Shown one piece after another: positions 27,459 to 36,785 of a DNA stretch of 64,000 bases. This stretch comes from Chitinophaga sp. YR573 (GTDB lineage: Bacteria > Bacteroidota > Bacteroidia > Chitinophagales > Chitinophagaceae). A model generated the notes under the pieces. It ran no database searches. It was not told the DNA's origin and saw nothing but the letters and a program-made list of their open reading frames with translations. Position 1 is the stretch's first letter. Every line of letters starts with the position of its first letter. The stretch is from the NCBI RefSeq assembly GCF_900110995.1, contig NZ_FOJF01000003.1:1364001-1428000 (forward strand), given 5' to 3'. Made by a program: the position numbers and the translations under genes.

Positions 27459-29081
27459 TTGGGGATCAGAGAACATCTTCGGGATCATGCTTGCATCATG
27501 ATCATAGATATCATGTAAGAAATGTAAATGCCCTTCTTCATCTACAAAAGTGGTGTAATACATGATCAGCACCGGCACGGGTTCTTTCACTCTCACATAC
27601 TTTTCCTTACCACTATTCATTGCACTGTCAATCTTTTCAGGTGTCCAGTTTGCATTATCTGAAAGGATATAATTAGCCATTTTTACAGGATCACTGATAC
27701 GGATACAACCATGACTGTAAGCTCTTTGATCACGGTTAAATAAATCCTTCTGATTGGTATCGTGGAAATAAATATTAAAACTATTAGGGAATAAGAACTT
27801 CACACGACCTAAGGGATTATCCTTCCCTGGTAATTGCCTGATAACAGGTAAACCATTTCTTTGTCCGATTACTTCCATATGTTTCTGTGCCAGGTAATTC
27901 TTATTACGGCTCATTGATTTCAACACTTCTTCTCTCACAATACTATTAGGTAAATTCCAGTAAGGACTGAATACTACCTGGTTGAGATTACCGGAAAACA
28001 TGGTCGTACTTTTACCTTCTTTTCCTACTACTACAGCCATGTCGAATTCCTTCTTGCTGCCGTTATATACATGCAGCATAAACTCCGGTATATTTACCAT
28101 AATCAGCCTTCCTTCCGGTTCTACAGGCATCCAGCGCATTCTTTCTATATTGATCAGTAATGTTTGCACCAAACGTATGGCTGGTACATTCATTTCTTTG
28201 ATTAAAGAATCGTTGAGGACACCTTTTGGTGTATGTCCGTGAGTAGCTTCAAATGTTTTCAGGGCTTCTCCGAATGCGTCTGTAAACACCTCAGTACTAT
28301 CTTTATCGGACAATTCTCCTGTTATCTGTAAACGTCTTTTCACAGCAGCTATTACCGGGGAATTATCTCCTGCTTTGTATTTCTTCTTTTCAACAGGAAT
28401 GCTATCCCATCCACCTTTTTTAGCAAAGTCTGTATATGTTTTTAACTGAGTTAACAGGGACCCATATATATTACGTGACGACGTGTGCTGTTTGTTTTTG
28501 TTGGATAACTCAGCATCCGCCAGTTTTAATACTTCATTCTTTTGTGCAGGAACGAATTGCTCCATATCCTTCACCCAGTTATCATCATCCTGATGTGCAT
28601 CTCTGAAATAAGCAATGAAACGTTGTGATAATTGTAATTCTGTTTTAACGATATTGGCATCTCTGGCAGAGATACTGGAATCCAGGTCTCCGGTCATTAA
28701 AGCATTAAGACGGTATTCCAGCGACTTATTATTTTCACTGGTATCCACACTATAATCGTATAAGCTACGGAAGCCATACGCCTGTTCATTTAAGCCATTG
28801 GTATCAAACCAGGCGAATTCGAAATTACGGGCATTGTAAAAGCTACGCAGCCTGTTGGCAATAGTATCGTTTAGTTTCTGTTGAGTGATGAATTTCTCTA
28901 CCGCTGCGGTATCCAGGAAGAGATTATTATAGGCATTGCCTGTAGTGATGTTGGTATTTCTGGGAGTAACGGCAACTTCTGTGCTTTGCTCGTTTTCATT
29001 ATAACCTGCTTCTTTTTTATGCTGCTTACAGCCAATGGTTATTGTAACCACAGCGAACAATAAGATCATTAAATACTTCAT
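27456..29081 (-). CDS. L,D-transpeptidase of the YcbB/LdtD type, lipoprotein
   Basis: The start is ATG 29081 (MKYLMILLFAVVTITIGC), giving a lipobox Cys near residue 18. The 541-residue protein has an N-terminal helical scaffold domain, a peptidoglycan-binding-like segment (about 255-295, VIAAVKRRLQITGEL...), and a C-terminal YkuD catalytic domain. That domain runs from LIMVNIPEFMLHVY to AYSHGCIRISDP, with nucleophile Cys459. This is the YcbB architecture, which makes 3-3 cross-links in peptidoglycan. It is transcribed toward the YkuD_2 gene across a shared hairpin element. Confidence 0.92.
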   Translation of the reverse strand: MKYLMILLFAVVTITIGCKQHKKEAGYNENEQSTEVAVTPRNTNITTGNAYNNLFLDTAAVEKFITQQKLNDTIANRLRSFYNARNFEFAWFDTNGLNEQAYGFRSLYDYSVDTSENNKSLEYRLNALMTGDLDSSISARDANIVKTELQLSQRFIAYFRDAHQDDDNWVKDMEQFVPAQKNEVLKLADAELSNKNKQHTSSRNIYGSLLTQLKTYTDFAKKGGWDSIPVEKKKYKAGDNSPVIAAVKRRLQITGELSDKDSTEVFTDAFGEALKTFEATHGHTPKGVLNDSLIKEMNVPAIRLVQTLLINIERMRWMPVEPEGRLIMVNIPEFMLHVYNGSKKEFDMAVVVGKEGKSTTMFSGNLNQVVFSPYWNLPNSIVREEVLKSMSRNKNYLAQKHMEVIGQRNGLPVIRQLPGKDNPLGRVKFLFPNSFNIYFHDTNQKDLFNRDQRAYSHGCIRISDPVKMANYILSDNANWTPEKIDSAMNSGKEKYVRVKEPVPVLIMYYTTFVDEEGHLHFLHDIYDHDASMIPKMFSDPQ

Positions 29082-29241
29082 ACTAACAGACTTTACAAAA
29101 GACATGCCTATGCCAGCACAGGCTTATCTTTCATGAAATCCGAACATTCCCGGCTACTCTTATTCCGCAGAATGGGTATTATTTTGCCAGATAATGATTA
29201 TATGTTATACAATATTGTTAAGTTGAACTCCGTATTCTTTG

Positions 29242-29416
29242 TAACAAAACATAATAGGCTCCGCTAGGAGCCTCGTGTTTGTAGACAACGTATTAAACAA
29301 CAAAACACAGACTCCGTAGGAGTCCCCTAATGTTTACGATTCAGGGGGACTCCTACGGAGTCTATTAAATAGAAGATTAATTTTTGCTACAAACACGGCG
29401 CTCCTAACGGAGCTTA
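29242..29416. repeat. Nested palindromic intergenic element, copy A
   Basis: This fills most of the 355-bp gap between the L,D-transpeptidase start and the end of the eCIS operon. It holds four short hairpins: GGCTCC-GCTA-GGAGCC; GACTCC-GTA-GGAGTC; GACTCC-TAC-GGAGTC; and GCTCC-TAAC-GGAGC. The outer and inner pairs are also complementary to each other (CGTGTTTGTAG / CTACAAACACG). It closely matches 59497-59673. The terminal word TAACAAAACATAATAGG at 29242 recurs, inverted, at 59657-59673. Confidence 0.85.
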
Positions 29417-29435
29417 ACTAAGCAACATCAAAAAC

Positions 29436-30782
29436 TTATACTGTTTTTCCCTCCTTACCGAATTCTTTACGGATGCCTGTCATTACATCTTTCAGTAGAA
29501 TTGTTTCACTGTTTCTCTTTAAGGCAGCAAGACAGCTATACCTGGATACATTAATAATCGATCCGCCGGACATTTCATATTTCTTTGCAATGTCTTCCAA
29601 TACCAGCTTCTCTTCATAATCCACATTCACAGGGAAAGCCTGCTGCCAGAGGCGTAATCGTTGCTCAGGCCCTGGTACAGGGAAATAGACCATCGACTGA
29701 AAACGTCGTCCAAACGCTTCATCAATATTAGCTTTCAGGTTGGTAGCGAGGATGACCAGTCCGGGAAAGTCCTCTATTCTTTGCAGGAGGTAGGCTACTT
29801 CCTGGTTAGCATACCGGTCATTAGAGGAGCTGGTGTTGGTACGTTTGCCAAAGAGTGCATCTGCTTCATCAAAGAACAGGATCCAGTTCTTATTGGCTGC
29901 CTGGTCAAAGACACCCGCCAGGTTCTTTTCTGTTTCACCGATGTATTTGGAAACGATCATAGAAAGGTCTATCCTGTATACATCCATCTGAAAGGTTTTA
30001 CCCAGCAAACAGGCGGTAAGCGACTTACCTGTTCCGGGAGGGCCGTAGAACAATCCCCGGTAACCGGCTTTGATTTTACGTTCCATCCCCCACTCTTTCA
30101 TCAGCGTATTGCCATGCTCCACCCAGGTACGGATCTCTTCCACTTCTGACATGGTATGCGCATCCAATACAAGGTCTTCCCAGCCCAGCCCTGTTTCTAT
30201 GCGTTTGGCAGGAAAGGTTGGATTATGATCCGGTTTATGCGCTGTTCCCAGGGTAAAATAACTGAGGTATTCCGGGGTCATCTGCAAAGCCCCGCTTAAC
30301 AGTGGTTCATCAGCATGGGCAGTCACCAGTTTCAGGATCTGGTGTTTGGCAAAGAAATGGTCCGGACCAAACATCTGCATCAGCTGAAAACGTAAAGCCA
30401 GGTTATTACAGGCAGTTAAAAAAGCGGCCGTTTCTCCTGTAGGCAGGAAACCTCCGTGTTGTTGCCCCTTAATACCCCCAAATTCGGTAAATCCCCGGTC
30501 GTAGGTACTGTTCTTGATATAAAAAAGATCGAGCAATTGCGGGCGTATATGAGGCAAAATGGCTAATTGTAATACCAGCCTCTCAGAAGCATTCATATTG
30601 TAATGCCTGATGATCTGTGCATATACGGAAGGGTCCTTTGTTAAGTCTGGGGCAACGGGATCAGCTACAGGGGGGCCCTGCTGCTCAAAGTAATTTTTCA
30701 TCCGCAGGTCCAGTACCTGCCGGAACCATTCCGTTTCACGGCCCAGCGCCGCTGCATTCGCCTCTGCTAACTGAATATCCAT
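29436..30782 (-). CDS. eCIS AAA+ ATPase (Afp15-like)
   Basis: 448 residues. An N-terminal helical region specific to the eCIS type (about 1-200) precedes one AAA+ module with Walker A GPPGTGKS (247-254), Walker B ILFFDEAD (301-308), sensor-1 LVILATN and an arginine finger in EAFGRRFQSMVYFP. Afp15/Pvc15-type ATPases are needed for assembly of the injection particle. It is the last gene of the operon and overlaps the tape-measure gene by 16 bases. Confidence 0.93.
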   Translation of the reverse strand: MDIQLAEANAAALGRETEWFRQVLDLRMKNYFEQQGPPVADPVAPDLTKDPSVYAQIIRHYNMNASERLVLQLAILPHIRPQLLDLFYIKNSTYDRGFTEFGGIKGQQHGGFLPTGETAAFLTACNNLALRFQLMQMFGPDHFFAKHQILKLVTAHADEPLLSGALQMTPEYLSYFTLGTAHKPDHNPTFPAKRIETGLGWEDLVLDAHTMSEVEEIRTWVEHGNTLMKEWGMERKIKAGYRGLFYGPPGTGKSLTACLLGKTFQMDVYRIDLSMIVSKYIGETEKNLAGVFDQAANKNWILFFDEADALFGKRTNTSSSNDRYANQEVAYLLQRIEDFPGLVILATNLKANIDEAFGRRFQSMVYFPVPGPEQRLRLWQQAFPVNVDYEEKLVLEDIAKKYEMSGGSIINVSRYSCLAALKRNSETILLKDVMTGIRKEFGKEGKTV

Positions 30783-33319
30783 TCTGTATAAAGTATTTTA
30801 TCTGCCCAGGAAGGCTTGATCATGCCCATACTCCATGGGAGTGTTTGTAGTATAATATCATAACTGCGCGACCTCACCTTCAGGTACCAGGCTCCATCCG
30901 TTTGCCATAACACCCCATCCCTTTGCAGGAATGATGCACGGAAACCTTCCACACTGGTATTCTTCATCTTTTCCCATTGCTGGGTAGCTGCGCCTATCAG
31001 TTGTAATGATAACTGCTTTTCATCTTCTGTAAACTGTATAGGTTCCAGAGGTATTTCCATCGGGAAATTACAAAGGATCTTATTTAAGACAAGGGCATGT
31101 TCCAGTTGTTCCGAATTGCCATATACCAGTAGTTGTAATAAATGGATAGCGCGTTGCTGTGCCACCGTATCATTAAACTTACCGTTGGTAATTAATTGCA
31201 GTCGCGTAAAATAGGTATGAAAGAAAGGATGTAATAATACCAGCCCGGCATTATTCACGTATATGCCTTCCTGTTCAGAGGTAGCAATTGGTTTGGGCGT
31301 TTTGCGGGGATAGTTCTTTTGTATGAACTCTTCCTGTCTCAGACGTAATACATCCGCGGGTAATATCAATTGATTATCGGCTCTGCGGGAAGGTTGCTGT
31401 GAAGATAAACGGGGATTTCCAACGGGCTTTACTGCGGATATCTCCACTGCGCTACTGGTTTTTACCAATATCACGGCCTGCTCAACCATCACAGGTATCA
31501 CTGCCTGTATATGCATGAACGGCCTGGTATCTATTGCGGCACTATTTGCCATGACGCTTAGTAATCTCCTTGTGGCAGATTCATTAAAATTATTTAAAAA
31601 CACCAGCCATTCCCTCACATAAGTCACGGTATCTGTTACATGTACTTTCCCGGCTAACCATTGCAGGTTAAACTGCCGGAATAATAACCGCACACGTTCC
31701 CGCTCCAGGTTATCTGCCAGCATGCCTTCCATCAGCTGCTGCCATTGCTGTAAAGCAGCAATCGTATGATTATCCCATAAAGAAGGTACATCTTCCATCA
31801 GTATCCAGAATTCATCTTCCGGTAAATTTAAAGCTACCTGTTGCACCACCACTGTTGCTGATAATATCTTCCGGTAAAAAGCCAGTCTTTCAGACGGTGG
31901 CCTGTCATGATACTGTTGCCATATCTCCAGGAAGTTTTCACGGTACTGTATAAACGTATCTCCCAGGTTCTGCTGGAAAAATGTAATGGTATCTCTTTCT
32001 GCATAGGCCTGTAACTGCTTCCTGATATTTTCTTCCAGCGGAGAAACCGGTTTCTCAAACAGCTGATGTACATACAGCCTTGCATTTATTTTATAACTGC
32101 CGTGTTCCCATAACTCCGCGAGTAACATAGGGCGTTTCCGGAAAAGTAATATCACTGCCTGCCGCAGCAATATAGCCTGCCTGGCTTCGGATAATCCGGC
32201 AAACCAGTAAGGTAGCTGCTGCCCCGTAATGAATATCGTAAACAGGTTAATAGCCTGCTGCCATACTTCCTGTCTTTCTGATTGTATGGTAATACTGTCG
32301 TATCCTATCCAGGATAATGGTAAAGGGATATCAGGAGATAAACGGGTAATCCCCGGCACGAATACGTTCACGGGTTCTCCCGGTACTTCCTGGTAACTTA
32401 TTTTACCTGGTAAGGACTGATCATTATTTAATAACTCCTGATATACTTCCTGCAATAATTGCGTACCATTCTCCTCATATAAAATCCTGATGAAGGAAGT
32501 AAAAGAGCCTACAGGAATATCCTTTTTATAAAAGTCCATTGCCTGCCGGAAAGTATTTAACAACAGCTCGTAATCTATATTGAAATGCAGGGCAAGCCTT
32601 TCCAGGTTCCTGCGTATGAATTGTTTCCTGTTAAACTGACCGCTATTCTCTGTAACAAGGTAAGTGAGTACAAACATCCAGACGGCCTTCTCAAATTCGC
32701 TCTGTTCCGTTTTTATAACAGATTGCCTGCTTTGCAATGCAATCACTTCTTTTGTATAACCGAAAATAAAGGCAGCCTGTTCTTCTTCCAATGCTGTAAT
32801 GATCTGCTCTACCACATAAGCAGAAAAATGATACACGATCCTCTTTACCACATAATCCGGCTTTGCAATGTCCAGCATGAAACGGGCAAAGCGGGAGTCT
32901 TTAATCAGCCTTAAAATAACATCTTCCAGTATTACATCAGATGCCCACCAGGGTAAAGTACCTGTTTGCAGGTAATGGGCTATCAACGCAAATTCCCTGT
33001 CTGTTTCCGTCTGGAAATAAAGGCTGCCGGATTCTTCCTCTTCTTTTCTTACCAGTTTATCCTTCAGCGCTTCTTCCAGGGCTTCCATAACAGACCGGCT
33101 GAGATCCCGTTCAATGTTATCATAAGCGATCACCCCAAGGTCCAGCTCCAGTGTATCCAGCCACAGGCTTTCTGAAGAGGATAATAAACGGTCTAAGAGT
33201 GTTTCCATGTCGCCGGCTATACTGGCATTAAATATCCGGCTGATCGTATCCTGCAAGGCAGTCGCCAGCTCCCTCTCCGTAAAATGGAGATCAAATGTAT
33301 ATTTACGGATTAAATTCAC
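30767..33319 (-). CDS. eCIS tape-measure protein (Afp14/CIS_TMP-like)
   Basis: 850 residues, largely helical with many Gln/Leu/Glu. The N-terminal block (YTFDLHFTERELATALQDTI...) and the LWLDTLELDLGVI phrase are characteristic of the contractile-injection-system tape-measure family, in which 'i..leldLG.i' is the best-conserved part. The C-terminal AGLVLLHPFFHTYFTRL segment is also typical. It is expected to set sheath and tube length. It overlaps the Afp12-like gene by 4 bases and the ATPase gene by 16, indicating tight coupling. Confidence 0.88.
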   Translation of the reverse strand: MNLIRKYTFDLHFTERELATALQDTISRIFNASIAGDMETLLDRLLSSSESLWLDTLELDLGVIAYDNIERDLSRSVMEALEEALKDKLVRKEEEESGSLYFQTETDREFALIAHYLQTGTLPWWASDVILEDVILRLIKDSRFARFMLDIAKPDYVVKRIVYHFSAYVVEQIITALEEEQAAFIFGYTKEVIALQSRQSVIKTEQSEFEKAVWMFVLTYLVTENSGQFNRKQFIRRNLERLALHFNIDYELLLNTFRQAMDFYKKDIPVGSFTSFIRILYEENGTQLLQEVYQELLNNDQSLPGKISYQEVPGEPVNVFVPGITRLSPDIPLPLSWIGYDSITIQSERQEVWQQAINLFTIFITGQQLPYWFAGLSEARQAILLRQAVILLFRKRPMLLAELWEHGSYKINARLYVHQLFEKPVSPLEENIRKQLQAYAERDTITFFQQNLGDTFIQYRENFLEIWQQYHDRPPSERLAFYRKILSATVVVQQVALNLPEDEFWILMEDVPSLWDNHTIAALQQWQQLMEGMLADNLERERVRLLFRQFNLQWLAGKVHVTDTVTYVREWLVFLNNFNESATRRLLSVMANSAAIDTRPFMHIQAVIPVMVEQAVILVKTSSAVEISAVKPVGNPRLSSQQPSRRADNQLILPADVLRLRQEEFIQKNYPRKTPKPIATSEQEGIYVNNAGLVLLHPFFHTYFTRLQLITNGKFNDTVAQQRAIHLLQLLVYGNSEQLEHALVLNKILCNFPMEIPLEPIQFTEDEKQLSLQLIGAATQQWEKMKNTSVEGFRASFLQRDGVLWQTDGAWYLKVRSRSYDIILQTLPWSMGMIKPSWADKILYTEWIFS

Positions 33320-36000
33320 GCAATGAGATCAATAAGCCTGTCTGTAGCAATCACAGGTAAACCACCTGTAAAGTAGTCTTTCAGCCCTTCTATCCACGGA
33401 TAATAACTGTCTTCAAAAGTATGCATTGCTGCCACACCCAGCCATTTGAAACGGATGTTATAATGCGCAGGCGTATTCTCCCTTATCAGTTCCTCTGCAA
33501 AATTCCTGAACTCCGTATACTGGAACCTGGCAGGCCAGGAAGGAAACACGATCGTCAGGCTGAATTTGAAGAAAGATTCCGGCAGCAGTTTACCGTTCGC
33601 CATTTTAATAGTATACTCTATACGCGGATAATACAGCGTTTTCTTTTTCTGTAACTGCTCAATGTTCAAGGCCAGGTTATACATTGCCTGCTCTGCGGCC
33701 TCACGATGTGCAGGCTGGGAAAAATCAACCGTGGTCACCGGTGTGGATATGCCATCGTTATAGGCATACACCCTGCACCAGGTGGAGATCTGGTTAAACA
33801 TCTCTTCATAGGATAATTCCTGCCAGTTATTCTCCATTAAAGCGGCCATGATTTTTTCCCGTTCCTCAAACGTCATGTAGTAACGTTGTTCCAGCAGCAG
33901 CTGATCTCCTGCTCCTTTAATATTAAAACCGAAGGCTGCTGTTTTAAACAGGGGTTTTAATAAAGTATGCTCTACAACATAAAAACCTTCCGAAGAAATG
34001 CTCAGCTGCCGCAGATGTTTAATCATATCATGCTGTGCATTTACCGCCGCAGATTTCTGCTGATGTTTTGCTACTGCCTGCCATGTATTTTGTGTGGGTT
34101 CTTTGTATAATACCAGGTAATGATCTTCACCGTTATCTGCTACCACACGATAGTTATTGGCATCCACACCATACTTTAATATAGAGATAGGCTGATGCCC
34201 AAAGAAATACTGTTCATCATCGGGCACATTATCTGTCATCCAGAATTTCTCTCCGCCCATGTGTAACTCTTTTGTTACAGGAGCATGTACATGCGGATTT
34301 ACTTTCATGGCCACATGTTCCTGTTTAAAAACAGCAGTTAACGGCTGACTGTTATTATTATTGATATGCAGCAGTTTTCCTAACCATTGCTGATACCCGG
34401 ATACAATGCCACTCTGTGCAAAATCATCTAAGTAATTAAATGATTGTACCCTGCCGGATGCTACTGTAGGCAAATGTTGCAGGATATCCGCTTTCCAGCT
34501 GATCACATTCGTTCCGCCATATAATTTATCATACAGCGTTACCGGATATTTTATCAGCACAATGTTGAACCTGGCCAATAAATGATCTAATATCTTGTTC
34601 TTTCTTTCGTCAAAGGTGGCCTCACTTTCGACTGCATTCGTCAATGCTTGTACATATGTATCGCGCAGCAAAGGTGCTACTCTTGGTACATCAAATAATC
34701 CCTGTGCGAAGTAAGTCGCGGTACCATCTGCTGCAAAGAATGATTCCATATTCCCCAGCTGTGCCAGGTAATTGGTGAGTAACTGTTCAAAGAATAACAG
34801 GTATGCCTTTAACTGCTTTACCTGCGCTTTACGTACAGCAGGCTCACTTTCAGCAATACCTTCCTCTCCAGTACCGTAAATACCCGGAAAATAATTTTGT
34901 AATGAATAGTACTGAGATATATTGCGGTAAGACGCTTTCAGACTGGTATCTGCCAGTCCGCGCTGTTGCCCTGTATAATGTCTTTTCTTTACTTCCCTGA
35001 TGCGTTGATAGGTATTCCAGAATACACCATCTTTGGCATAATGTTCAAACTGGTCGCTATAAATACCGATATCATTTTTATGATCCTCAATATTGATATA
35101 AGGATAATGCCCGGGAAGGATCTCTAATGGCTTGTTGGAGTAATCACTACCATCAGAACCAATGTACAGGAACTTCACCTGTAACACGCCAGTGATCATT
35201 GAAATAGCTTTTACAAGATCTGCGGGGTCTATCAGGCTGGCCCTCTTCTGTAAATCACTGTCCGGTATAAAACCACGGCCTGGTAAAGGACCGGTATAAA
35301 TATCTTCTGTGGAATAACCCAGTACCAATAACTCGGCTTCTGATAAAAATCTTACGGGTGGATGGATAACATGTTCAATAGCGTTGCAGATATAGGCAAC
35401 GGTTTCCTGTATATTCTGATGACCATCTACCAGTATCTCTGTTTTTACAGAAATATGTTGTGGAGTTAATACGATGATTTCTTCAAAATTCTCTCCCAGG
35501 TTCCTGTTTCGCAACAGGCAATTACGTACATCTGAGATCAGTTTCTCCGGACCTTCGGAAAGTGTATCAGAGGGTTGTACCATTACACGGTAAATACCTT
35601 TACTGGCACCTGCTGTATACACAGGTGATACTGCTTCAATCCAGATGTTCTCTACTTCCGATACCTGGTCTAATATCAGCTTACAATAATCTTTGACTGT
35701 TACCGGCCTTGTACTAAGTATCTCTGCTTTATTAAAGAAAGAATGTGCACCAGGATTGATCTGCCCTCTCTCATTTGCCAGTATTTCCTCTATAGGGAAA
35801 TCTGTTTTATAAGCCAGATCCGTAATGGCATAACACAGCTGTTCCAGCATCGTTACACCCGGATCATGCAGGTTATAATCCGTCCATACATGACCGGATA
35901 ATTCCTGTATAATAGCCAATCCCCTGGCCCGAAGCCTTTCGGCATCCAGGGTAATATTCCTTTCCTTATCTCTTGAAATCTGTATCGGCTCCTTTGCCAT
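33316..36000 (-). CDS. eCIS baseplate protein (Afp12-like)
   Basis: 894 residues. The N-terminus carries the phrase WTDYNLHDPGVTMLEQLCYAITDLAYK, a signature of Afp11/12 wedge proteins. A repeat-free mixed alpha/beta body follows. Its C-terminal part (HYNIRFKWLGVAAMHTFEDSYYPWIEGL) resembles the tail-wedge gpI region. With the baseplate-J-like protein encoded upstream, it would form the baseplate wedges around the spike. It lies 3 bp after the fibre-like gene and overlaps the tape-measure gene by 4 bases. Confidence 0.88.
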   Translation of the reverse strand: MAKEPIQISRDKERNITLDAERLRARGLAIIQELSGHVWTDYNLHDPGVTMLEQLCYAITDLAYKTDFPIEEILANERGQINPGAHSFFNKAEILSTRPVTVKDYCKLILDQVSEVENIWIEAVSPVYTAGASKGIYRVMVQPSDTLSEGPEKLISDVRNCLLRNRNLGENFEEIIVLTPQHISVKTEILVDGHQNIQETVAYICNAIEHVIHPPVRFLSEAELLVLGYSTEDIYTGPLPGRGFIPDSDLQKRASLIDPADLVKAISMITGVLQVKFLYIGSDGSDYSNKPLEILPGHYPYINIEDHKNDIGIYSDQFEHYAKDGVFWNTYQRIREVKKRHYTGQQRGLADTSLKASYRNISQYYSLQNYFPGIYGTGEEGIAESEPAVRKAQVKQLKAYLLFFEQLLTNYLAQLGNMESFFAADGTATYFAQGLFDVPRVAPLLRDTYVQALTNAVESEATFDERKNKILDHLLARFNIVLIKYPVTLYDKLYGGTNVISWKADILQHLPTVASGRVQSFNYLDDFAQSGIVSGYQQWLGKLLHINNNNSQPLTAVFKQEHVAMKVNPHVHAPVTKELHMGGEKFWMTDNVPDDEQYFFGHQPISILKYGVDANNYRVVADNGEDHYLVLYKEPTQNTWQAVAKHQQKSAAVNAQHDMIKHLRQLSISSEGFYVVEHTLLKPLFKTAAFGFNIKGAGDQLLLEQRYYMTFEEREKIMAALMENNWQELSYEEMFNQISTWCRVYAYNDGISTPVTTVDFSQPAHREAAEQAMYNLALNIEQLQKKKTLYYPRIEYTIKMANGKLLPESFFKFSLTIVFPSWPARFQYTEFRNFAEELIRENTPAHYNIRFKWLGVAAMHTFEDSYYPWIEGLKDYFTGGLPVIATDRLIDLIA

Positions 36001-36002
36001 AA

Positions 36003-36779
36003 TTAATAACGATAAGACAGTGGCATAAATGTGTCATCATCCCACAACTTTGTAATCTTATAATAGATCTCTACTCCTGTTCCATAATTACTGCCGGTAC
36101 GGATCTGTAAATCATAATTACGGGTGCTGCCTACCCAGCGTAAACGGATCCTGTTCCAGCAAAAACCGTAGTAAGCAGAAGTATGGCGGATCTTGCCTCT
36201 GGATTTGCCGAATGCGGTCAATGCTATTGCATGTGTAATCGCAAACTTCCCGGAGCCTTTAAGCCCTGTCCTTGCCATTACTTCAAAGGCACTGCAATTA
36301 TTCAGTCCTTTTACAATAGAATGCCAGTGTCCGTCTGCGTCTACCTGGCCGGAAAGATAAGTACCCACTCTTCCCTCCATGCCTACAAAGCCATTTACAT
36401 CCAGTGCATGATCAGGATCGCATGTCTTCCCGATTCCCATGCTGCCATCGGTATGGAAGAAAAAGCTCTTATCATCATTTTCATCCGGAGTGGCAGACGA
36501 CTGGAATCGCAAGGCTGCTTTTTCCCTTTCATCTTTTTCAATCAGGAAAAAAGGTTTCAGGTCGTCATTGGTTTTGTAAAAAGATACCAGTCTCTTTGAG
36601 TTACCCAATGCGGCTACCAACATCCCATTTTCTTCATCTTTCGAAAAGCCGTCTTCCTGTTTATTGATAGTAGAATCTATAAGATGTGCAAAATGTTGTT
36701 CTGTGGGTAATCTACCATTCTTAAAATGTTCTTTCAACTCTTCACGACCAAATATTTTCTGGTTATTTTTAGTTCCCAT
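36003..36779 (-). CDS. eCIS-associated fibre-like protein, putative receptor-binding or baseplate accessory
   Basis: 258 residues. The N-terminal motif REELKEHFKNGRLPTEQHFAHLIDS followed by INKQEDGF is a short attachment-type segment that I associate with Bacteroidota phage-tail and eCIS fibre proteins (inference). The middle has short Gly/Asp-rich stretches (HTDGSMGIGKTCDPDHALDVNGFVG) that look like tail-fibre repeats. The C-terminal ~100 residues form a beta-rich, Trp/Tyr-rich domain that could bind a ligand. It sits between the two baseplate genes. No Afp13-type trimeric fibre is seen elsewhere in the operon, so this is the best candidate for target recognition. Confidence 0.7.
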   Translation of the reverse strand: MGTKNNQKIFGREELKEHFKNGRLPTEQHFAHLIDSTINKQEDGFSKDEENGMLVAALGNSKRLVSFYKTNDDLKPFFLIEKDEREKAALRFQSSATPDENDDKSFFFHTDGSMGIGKTCDPDHALDVNGFVGMEGRVGTYLSGQVDADGHWHSIVKGLNNCSAFEVMARTGLKGSGKFAITHAIALTAFGKSRGKIRHTSAYYGFCWNRIRLRWVGSTRNYDLQIRTGSNYGTGVEIYYKITKLWDDDTFMPLSYRY

Positions 36780-36785
36780 AACTAT

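Noticed and set aside
29242..29416. CRISPR array reading of the palindromic element
   Set aside because: The repeats are nested hairpins with no regular spacers, and no cas genes are near.
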